DNA of 64,000 nt from Ruminococcus_G sp964621905 (GTDB lineage: Bacteria > Bacillota > Clostridia > Lachnospirales > Lachnospiraceae): positions 248,001-312,000 of the forward strand of contig CAZUNG010000001.1 in NCBI GenBank assembly GCA_964621905.1, read 5' to 3'. This document shows, piece by piece, positions 58,468-64,000 of this stretch. A model generated the notes under the pieces. It was not told where the DNA came from. It worked only from the letters and a program-made list of their open reading frames with translations, and ran no database searches. How positions within the stretch are numbered: the first letter of the stretch is position 1; the number at the start of each line of letters is the position of its first letter. A program made the position numbers and the translations under genes.

Positions 58468-59916
58468 ATGGAAATTTATAATCCCAATTCACTGAAAGCA
58501 GAGGAGTTCATCAATGATGGCGAAATCCTCGATACAATCAAATATGCGGAAGAAAACAGGCACAATATCCCTTTGATTGACCAGATCCTTGAAAAGGCGC
58601 GTCCGAAAAAGACGGAAGGAGGCGTACGCTGTGCGGGCCTGACACACCGCGAAGCATCTGTTTTGCTGGCCTGTGATATTCCGGAAAAGGTCCAGGAGAT
58701 GTACCGGCTGGCGGAAGAAATCAAGCAGGCCTTTTACGGGAACCGCATTGTCATGTTTGCTCCGCTCTATCTTTCAAACTATTGTATCAACGGATGTGTT
58801 TACTGTCCGTATCATCTTAAGAACCGGCATATTGCACGGGTTAAGCTGTCTCAGGAGGAGATCAGGCGGGAGGTAACCGCGCTTCAGGATATGGGGCATA
58901 AACGCCTGGCCATAGAGGCGGGAGAGGATCCGACGAACAATCCCATTGAATACATTTTGGAATGTATCCGTACGATTTATTCTATCCGCCATCAAAATGG
59001 TGCCATCCGCCGCGTCAACGTGAATATTGCCGCGACTACAGTTGAGAATTACCGGAAACTGAAAGAAGCCGGAATCGGCACCTATATTTTATTTCAGGAG
59101 ACATATCATAAAAAAAGCTACCTTGAACTGCATCCAACCGGACCCAAACATGATTATGCTTATCATACAGAAGCGATGGACCGCGCGATGGAAGGCGGTA
59201 TCGATGATGTGGGGCTGGGGGTTTTGTTTGGCCTGGAGAAATACAAATACGAATTTGCAGGTCTTTTGATGCATGCAGAGCATCTCGAAGCGGTTCACGG
59301 CGTGGGTCCCCATACGATCAGTGTACCGCGAGTCAAACATGCAGACGATATCGATCCGGATGTCTTTGACAACAGTCTCAGTGATGAGATGTTTGAAAAA
59401 ATCATCGCGTGTATCAGAATTGCCGTACCGTATACAGGCATGATCATTTCTACAAGAGAAAGTCAGGAAGTGCGGGAAAAAGTCCTGCACCTCGGCATTT
59501 CCCAGATCAGCGGAGCGTCACGTACTTCGGTCGGCGGTTACACTGAAGAGGAACGCCCGCATGATTCAGAGCAGTTTGATGTGTCAGATCAGCGCACACT
59601 TGATGAGGTCGTGCAGTGGCTGATAGAGCTCGGATATATTCCGTCATTTTGTACGGCCTGCTACCGTGAAGGAAGAACAGGGGACCGTTTTATGAGCCTT
59701 TGCAAAAACGGGCAGATTCAAAACTGCTGTCATCCGAATGCACTGATGACACTTGCCGAATACCTTGTTGACTATGCAGACAAAACTACGAGAAAGCTGG
59801 GATTTGCATTGATCGGAAAGGAGTTAAAGAAAATTCCAAAAGAAAAAGTCAGAACGCTTACCGAACAGCATATCACGGATATCATGGAATCAAACCGCCG
59901 GGATTTCCGTTTTTGA
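58468..59916 (+). CDS. hydG: [FeFe]-hydrogenase maturase HydG
   Basis: HydG is a radical SAM tyrosine lyase that produces the CO and CN ligands of the H-cluster. The 482-residue protein has CxxxCxxC as CINGCVYCPYH (about 110-120) and the C-terminal CX2CX22C auxiliary cluster motif (CTAC at about 392-395, then Cys 22 residues on, in NCCHPNAL). GAAAGGAACCATAAA precedes the ATG. It sits between hydE and hydF in one operon. It resembles ThiH but the C-terminal Cys set identifies HydG. Confidence 0.97.
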   Translation: MEIYNPNSLKAEEFINDGEILDTIKYAEENRHNIPLIDQILEKARPKKTEGGVRCAGLTHREASVLLACDIPEKVQEMYRLAEEIKQAFYGNRIVMFAPLYLSNYCINGCVYCPYHLKNRHIARVKLSQEEIRREVTALQDMGHKRLAIEAGEDPTNNPIEYILECIRTIYSIRHQNGAIRRVNVNIAATTVENYRKLKEAGIGTYILFQETYHKKSYLELHPTGPKHDYAYHTEAMDRAMEGGIDDVGLGVLFGLEKYKYEFAGLLMHAEHLEAVHGVGPHTISVPRVKHADDIDPDVFDNSLSDEMFEKIIACIRIAVPYTGMIISTRESQEVREKVLHLGISQISGASRTSVGGYTEEERPHDSEQFDVSDQRTLDEVVQWLIELGYIPSFCTACYREGRTGDRFMSLCKNGQIQNCCHPNALMTLAEYLVDYADKTTRKLGFALIGKELKKIPKEKVRTLTEQHITDIMESNRRDFRF

Positions 59917-59931
59917 CAAGAGGGGGTGAAG

Positions 59932-61131
59932 GTGTTGGGATTGAATGATCAGGTTTCTGCAGAACGGGTACATATTGGATTTTTCGGGATTAGAAATGCC
60001 GGGAAATCAAGTGTTGTCAATGCCGTGACCGGCCAAAAGCTGTCACTCGTATCAGACGTAAAAGGAACGACTACAGATCCGGTAAAAAAGGCAATGGAAA
60101 TTCTCCCGCTGGGACCTGTTGTGATTATCGATACACCGGGTATTGATGATGAAGGGAAACTGGGGGAAATGAGGGTCAGGCGGGCGCTTCAGACTTTGAA
60201 TCAGACGGATGTTGCGGTACTGGTAATCGACGGCAGAATCGGGCTGCAGAAAGCGGACCGTGAACTGATATCTTTGTTTGAAGGCAAAGAGATACCGTAT
60301 ATTCTTGCCTACAACAAATCAGACTTGTGCGATACGCTTCCGGCTTCCGGTGAAAATGAGATTTGTGTGAGCGCATTGAGCAAAGCAAATATATATGAAC
60401 TGAAGGAAATGATCGCGCGTTTTGCCAAAAAAGAAGAAAACGAGAGGCATATTGTGGCCGACCTGATTTCTCCGGGGGATGTCGTTGTTCTTGTGGTGCC
60501 GGTAGATTCTGCTGCACCGAAAGGACGCCTGATTCTGCCGCAGCAGCAGACAATACGGGAGATCCTTGATGCGGGTGCGTCTGCTGTTGTCACGCGGGAA
60601 AAAGAATACTCACAGACACTTGCGTCTCTTTTAAAGAAACCGCGGCTTGTTATCACCGACTCCCAGGTGTTTGAACAGGTGGGACGCGATACCCCTGATG
60701 ACCTGCTGCTGACTTCATTTTCGATTCTCTTTGCACGTTATAAGGGAAACTTAAAAGAGGCGGTGCGCGGTGCGGATGTACTGGACCGTCTGCTGGACAA
60801 AGATACGGTCCTCATCTCAGAAGGATGTACACACCATCGTCAGTGTGATGATATCGGAACGGTAAAGATTCCCAGCTGGATCAAAACATACACAGGGAAG
60901 AATATCAATTTTGAATTCACCTCCGGCGGTGAATTTCCGGAGGATCTGTCAAAATATACGCTGGTGGTTCACTGCGGAGGCTGTATGCTGAGTGAAAAAG
61001 AGATGAGATGCCGGGTATGTCACAGTGTTGCCTGTGGTGTGCCGGTCACCAATTACGGGGTTGCGATTGCCAAAATGAAGAGAATCCTGCAGCGTTCACT
61101 TTCACCGTTTGTCGGACGTTATGGATACTGA
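59932..61131 (+). CDS. hydF: [FeFe]-hydrogenase maturation GTPase HydF
   Basis: HydF is the scaffold/carrier that receives the diiron precursor and delivers it to the hydrogenase. The ~399-residue protein has an Era-like GTPase domain (P-loop FFGIRNAGKSS, then DTPGIDDEG, then YNKSD), a dimerisation domain and a C-terminal iron-sulfur domain with CTHHRQC and VHCGGCML (H/C cluster ligands). The start is uncertain: GTG 59926 lies within the ribosome site AGGGGGTG, so GTG 59932 or TTG 59935 is preferred. It overlaps nothing and faces the convergent phosphatidyltransferase gene at a six-base gap. Confidence 0.95.
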   Translation: MLGLNDQVSAERVHIGFFGIRNAGKSSVVNAVTGQKLSLVSDVKGTTTDPVKKAMEILPLGPVVIIDTPGIDDEGKLGEMRVRRALQTLNQTDVAVLVIDGRIGLQKADRELISLFEGKEIPYILAYNKSDLCDTLPASGENEICVSALSKANIYELKEMIARFAKKEENERHIVADLISPGDVVVLVVPVDSAAPKGRLILPQQQTIREILDAGASAVVTREKEYSQTLASLLKKPRLVITDSQVFEQVGRDTPDDLLLTSFSILFARYKGNLKEAVRGADVLDRLLDKDTVLISEGCTHHRQCDDIGTVKIPSWIKTYTGKNINFEFTSGGEFPEDLSKYTLVVHCGGCMLSEKEMRCRVCHSVACGVPVTNYGVAIAKMKRILQRSLSPFVGRYGY

Positions 61132-61137
61132 TCTTTA

Positions 61138-61713
61138 TCAATCACCATGCTTTGGACAACTTATCAGCCGGCGGCGGTACTGTCTCAGATATAGTATGAA
61201 AGAGATAATAATTGCAAGGATGCATATGGTGATCATAAGATAGACATATGAAACCGGAAGATCATGGAACAACAGTAATATAAACATGGTGATATCCAGG
61301 ACCGCCGTACATATCTTGCCGTGCATCTTTGCGCCTTCCGTCCGAAAGCCTTTTTTCATCATATACAGGCCCATAATTCCCATGACGAATTCTTTCATCA
61401 GAAATACTGCCAGCAAGACGGCAACGGCCGGATAACGGAAGGTAAAACTCAGTGCCAGTACACCCTGCGTGATTTTGTCGGCGATGGGATCAAGTATCTT
61501 GCCAAAATCTGTGATCATGTGAAAATGTCTTGCGATCTTTCCATCCAGAAAATCCGAGAGAAAAGACAGAAACATGAGGAATACCGCCATATAATAATCC
61601 CGGTCACTCGCTGCATTCATGTAGACATACAGATAGATGGGCAGAAGGATGATACGAAAATAACCGAGCAGATTGGGAATCGATAAGTATTCTTTTATAA
61701 AATTTTTTCTCAT
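61138..61713 (-). CDS. CDP-alcohol phosphatidyltransferase (PgsA-like)
   Basis: A 191-residue membrane enzyme with the family motif DG-x2-AR-x8-G-x3-D-x3-D seen as DGKIARHFHMITDFGKILDPIAD (about 57-79). It swaps CMP on CDP-diacylglycerol for an alcohol; the closest pattern is phosphatidylglycerophosphate synthase, but a second housekeeping pgsA likely exists elsewhere. It has about five membrane helices and starts with a LSIPNLLGYFRI motif. It is the last gene of a minus-strand operon with a glycosyltransferase and a PlsY-like protein. The ATG follows AACGAGGAGGAATGAACTTCCT. Confidence 0.9.
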   Translation of the reverse strand: MRKNFIKEYLSIPNLLGYFRIILLPIYLYVYMNAASDRDYYMAVFLMFLSFLSDFLDGKIARHFHMITDFGKILDPIADKITQGVLALSFTFRYPAVAVLLAVFLMKEFVMGIMGLYMMKKGFRTEGAKMHGKICTAVLDITMFILLLFHDLPVSYVYLMITICILAIIISFILYLRQYRRRLISCPKHGD

Positions 61714-61720
61714 AGGAAGT

Positions 61721-62839
61721 TCATTCCTCCTCGTTAAGGGTACGTTTTAAAAAGTGATAAATCCGAAGACCGGCATCCGGATGACGATACATTGACTGAC
61801 AGTGCAGCATCTGCGAAATTTGATCAGGCCGTGTGAGCAGTTCAAGACCTTTTTGTATCTGCTGTTTTCTGACCGGGGCACTGATGCTCATACCGCGTGA
61901 AGTGAAAAATCTTCTGTTGCTTGTTTCGCATCCGGGAATCGGGTTTGTGTGAACAATCGGGATACCTGAAACTGCCGCCTCGGTGGAAGTAAGTCCCCCC
62001 GGCTTGGTAAAAACAAGATCGCAGGCTCTCATCAGAAGATGCATCTGTGTCGTAAAACCTAGGATCACGATATCCGTTTGATGCTTAAATGCAGTTTTCA
62101 TCTTTTGCTGCAGTTTTTGGTCTTTGCCGGCCACCACGATTATCTTTTCATCACTGCACATATCTTTCAGCATTTTTGTGAATTTCGGCAGATTGCCGGC
62201 TCCCATACTCCCTCCCTCCAACAGAATATAGGTTGCATCCGGATCAAGAGAAAGTCTTTGCCTTGCGCGCTGCTTTGAACTTTGATCGGCAAACATTCTG
62301 GAAACGGGAATCCCAAAAGAAAGCAGTTTCTGTTCAGGGATACCGCGTCTGCAGATGGATTTTTTCAAACTCACATCCGGGATGACATAGTAATCACAGG
62401 AAGTTTCTTCCCAAAAAGGAATGCAGGTGTAGTCGGTCATGACCGCGATCGTTAGGGGTAAATTTACGCCATGCTTTTTCATATATGTAATTGTTTCTGC
62501 GGGATAAAGATGCGGCATTACAATGGCATCGACAGGATGCTCTTTGAGATATTTTTCCAGATATTTAGCCATTTTGCCATTTACATAGTATACCGGAGAT
62601 TTAGACACAAGCCTGCCAACCAACATTCCAAGCCGGTAAAGGACGCCAAAGAGCAAGGGAACCTTTTTGACAATTTGAATATATGTATTCCCTACAATTG
62701 AAGAGACATTTTTTCCGGCCAGGCGAAGATAGTCCAATACCACCGCCTCATCTCCATGAGCCCGGATCTCTTCAGCCACTGCAAAAGCAGCAGAATTATG
62801 TCCGCCCCCTGTGCTGCAGGAAAGAATTAATACTTTCAT
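61721..62839 (-). CDS. Glycolipid glycosyltransferase (MGDG synthase/UgtP-like)
   Basis: The 372-residue GT28-type enzyme starts LILSCSTGGGHNSAAFAVAEE, the MGDG-synthase N-terminal motif; the C-terminal half has LEGGSMGAGNLPKFTKML, VVAGKDQKLQQKM and FTKPGGLTSTEAAVSGIP, the nucleotide-sugar-binding signature. Such enzymes put galactose or glucose on diacylglycerol. It overlaps the PlsY-like gene by four bases and lies seven bases upstream of the phosphatidyltransferase. The likely output is a membrane glycolipid; the sugar is unknown. Confidence 0.9.
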   Translation of the reverse strand: MKVLILSCSTGGGHNSAAFAVAEEIRAHGDEAVVLDYLRLAGKNVSSIVGNTYIQIVKKVPLLFGVLYRLGMLVGRLVSKSPVYYVNGKMAKYLEKYLKEHPVDAIVMPHLYPAETITYMKKHGVNLPLTIAVMTDYTCIPFWEETSCDYYVIPDVSLKKSICRRGIPEQKLLSFGIPVSRMFADQSSKQRARQRLSLDPDATYILLEGGSMGAGNLPKFTKMLKDMCSDEKIIVVAGKDQKLQQKMKTAFKHQTDIVILGFTTQMHLLMRACDLVFTKPGGLTSTEAAVSGIPIVHTNPIPGCETSNRRFFTSRGMSISAPVRKQQIQKGLELLTRPDQISQMLHCQSMYRHPDAGLRIYHFLKRTLNEEE

Positions 62840-63441
62840 AGATCAATCCTCGTATTTTGACAAATCAATGGAACACAGTGTTTATAAATTACCGTACCGG
62901 CGAGCATTACACATCCCCAAAGAACAGACCGCTGTTTTTCAAACAGAACAACCGTGAGAAGAAATCCGAGAAAAGCGCAGATGCTTCTTTTAGAATGCGA
63001 TGTCAGGCGTATCACCAGTGTAAAAAAGAGATAGAAGACTGCAAGCGTCAATAAGGGCCATACGTTCGGAAAAAGACCCAGCAGTACGCCGAATGATACG
63101 GCTATCGCTTTTCCTCCATATCCGTGATGGAAGACAGAAAAGGCATGACCCAAAACAGGTGCCGCCATGACGAACGCAAACAGCCAAAAACTACTGTTCA
63201 GATAGTTTTTGCAGGTACTTACAGGCAGATAACCTTTCAGTAAATCAGCAAGCAGGGTGGAGATACCGCATAAAGCACCGCCGTATTTAAAGGCATTAAA
63301 GGTGCCGGGATTCCCATCGTCAGATACTGCTGCCAAATCAATTCCTTTAAAGAACATGGAAAATATCCTGCCAAACAGCATGCTTCCGGAGAAATATCCC
63401 AATACGATAAAAAGTAAATATCCGGCAATTACATTTTTCAT
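62836..63441 (-). CDS. PlsY-like glycerol-3-phosphate acyltransferase, divergent
   Basis: A 201-residue protein with five membrane segments in the PlsY plan: YFSGSMLFGRIFS, a motif-1-like DDGNPGTFNAFKYGG (normally GSGNPGATN), LLADLLKGYLP (motif 2) and APVLGHAFSVFHHGYGGKAIAVSFG (motif 3). PlsY moves an acyl group from acyl phosphate to glycerol-3-phosphate. The changed motif 1 makes it a divergent paralogue that might use another acceptor. First gene of the three-gene operon; the start follows GGAGGGGGAATCAC. Confidence 0.85.
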   Translation of the reverse strand: MKNVIAGYLLFIVLGYFSGSMLFGRIFSMFFKGIDLAAVSDDGNPGTFNAFKYGGALCGISTLLADLLKGYLPVSTCKNYLNSSFWLFAFVMAAPVLGHAFSVFHHGYGGKAIAVSFGVLLGLFPNVWPLLTLAVFYLFFTLVIRLTSHSKRSICAFLGFLLTVVLFEKQRSVLWGCVMLAGTVIYKHCVPLICQNTRIDL

Positions 63442-63484
63442 GTGATTCCCCCTCCATAGTGCAGTAATGGTTCCGAATTCATCA

Positions 63485-63513
63485 TTGACACCCGATGTCT
63501 CTTATGATATAAA
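63485..63513 (+). promoter_or_regulatory. Promoter of the tetR-type gene
   Basis: TTGACA and TATAAA with 17-base spacing, in the intergenic region between the lipid operon and the tetR gene. Confidence 0.7.
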
Positions 63514-63514
63514 C

Positions 63515-63532
63515 ATGTTACAAATGTAACAT
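63515..63532. promoter_or_regulatory. Palindromic operator ATGTTAC-AAAT-GTAACAT
   Basis: A perfect 18-base palindrome right after the -10 box of the tetR promoter, covering the expected transcription start. It is the likely binding site of the TetR-type regulator. Confidence 0.7.
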
Positions 63533-63587
63533 CCTTTTTTAAAATAGTCAATATGGAAACAGCCGCACAAAAGAAAAGGGCAGTCCA

Positions 63588-64000
63588 ATGAAAAATGTAC
63601 TTGAAATGTTAAAAAAAGACAGAGATATACGCAGGATGTCAAATGAAGAAGCCAATAGACTGACCAGAGAATGTCTTCAGACGGCGCTCGTCTATCTGAT
63701 GAGTGAAAAATCATTTGAAAAAATAACGATTACCGAGGTGGTGAAACGCTCCGGTGTATCAAGGCAGTCTTTTTATCGAAATTATCATTCAAAAGAAGAG
63801 ATACTGGCAGAGATGTATCAGAATGTGATGCAGTCGATTGCAGAGTCAATCCAGGAAAGCAAGTATACGAATAACGCTTATCAGTGGTATTATGACCTTT
63901 TTTTTCAGATAAAAGAAAATGAGAATACCATTCGATTACTGCTCGAAGCTAACCAATATCAAATTGGCTCTCAGAACATGGTTCTGCTTTTCCACAGGAT
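63588..64000 (+). CDS. TetR/AcrR-family regulator, 3' end outside window
   Basis: At least 137 residues are visible and the frame runs off the right edge. The N-terminal TetR HTH is clear: LVYLMSEKSFEKITITEVVKRSGVSRQSFYRNYHSKEEIL (about 37-76). The ligand-binding part begins after it. AGAAAAGGGCAGTCCA lies before the ATG. It is divergent from the three-gene lipid operon and has a palindrome at its own start site, so it probably represses itself and perhaps that operon. The ligand is unknown. Confidence 0.88.
   Translation, partial: MKNVLEMLKKDRDIRRMSNEEANRLTRECLQTALVYLMSEKSFEKITITEVVKRSGVSRQSFYRNYHSKEEILAEMYQNVMQSIAESIQESKYTNNAYQWYYDLFFQIKENENTIRLLLEANQYQIGSQNMVLLFHR

Noticed and set aside
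1..64000. CRISPR arrays, insertion sequences, prophage genes, rRNA genes
   Set aside because: No regularly spaced repeats, transposase or integrase motifs, phage structural genes or rRNA sequence were seen on reading through the window.

Overview
The window looks like a chromosomal segment of an anaerobic gut clostridium, most likely Lachnospiraceae. The support is AT-leaning DNA with strong AGGAGG-type ribosome sites, T-box leaders, a complete [FeFe]-hydrogenase maturation set (hydE-hydG-hydF), the GGGtGRT/IscU-like gene pair, ATP-type PEP carboxykinase and many Clostridia-type small proteins. The genus is inference. About 60 protein genes, three tRNAs (Ala-GGC, Val-GAC, Pro-GGG), a 6S RNA and two T-box leaders (Leu and Phe) can be supported.

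Layout. 1-5.2 kb: a membrane protein cut by the left edge, a lipoprotein, a KamA-like radical SAM enzyme, a sulfonate/taurine-type ABC ATPase with a 3'-damaged permease, and queH. 5.3-10.5 kb: argH, asd, topB and a hexapeptide-repeat acyltransferase on one strand. 10.5-15.8 kb: a compositionally different accessory block on the minus strand, with three zinc-ribbon proteins, a DUF4870-like membrane protein, a solo LuxR-type HTH protein and a 12-helix membrane protein fused to a LuxR HTH, set among non-coding or decayed DNA. 15.8-24.8 kb: a TraX-family protein, the IscU-like/GGGtGRT pair, carB without carA, a CmpB-type membrane protein, an ABC-F ATPase and a GNAT protein. 24.8-33 kb: two tRNAs, small conserved proteins, a flavoprotein, a secreted metallo-beta-lactamase-fold hydrolase with DUF3006, a 5'-nucleotidase-like enzyme, a YtrA-type GntR plus ABC exporter operon, and a MATE exporter.

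33-43 kb is a branched-chain amino acid region: ilvN, ilvC, leuC-leuD (divergent from a LysR gene) and leuA behind a leucine T-box; a split chromate-transporter pair with its own divergent LysR gene sits in the middle. 43-51 kb: SleB-like cell-wall hydrolase, thrC, a dNTP triphosphohydrolase, an MFS transporter, 6S RNA, a YihY/BrkB protein and pckA. 51.5-57 kb: pheS-pheT behind a phenylalanine T-box, a histidine phosphatase and queA. 57.3-61.1 kb: hydE-hydG-hydF preceded by a 26-codon remnant that looks like the start of the TM1266-family gene. 61.1-64 kb: a three-gene membrane (glyco)lipid operon (PlsY-like, MGDG-synthase/UgtP-like, CDP-alcohol phosphatidyltransferase) divergent from a TetR gene cut by the right edge, with a perfect palindrome over the predicted tetR start site.

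No CRISPR array, insertion sequence, rRNA or prophage was seen. The most unusual parts are the zinc-ribbon/membrane-LuxR block, the TM1266 remnant start-stop coupled to hydE, the IscU-like/GGGtGRT pair and the glycolipid operon with its TetR site.
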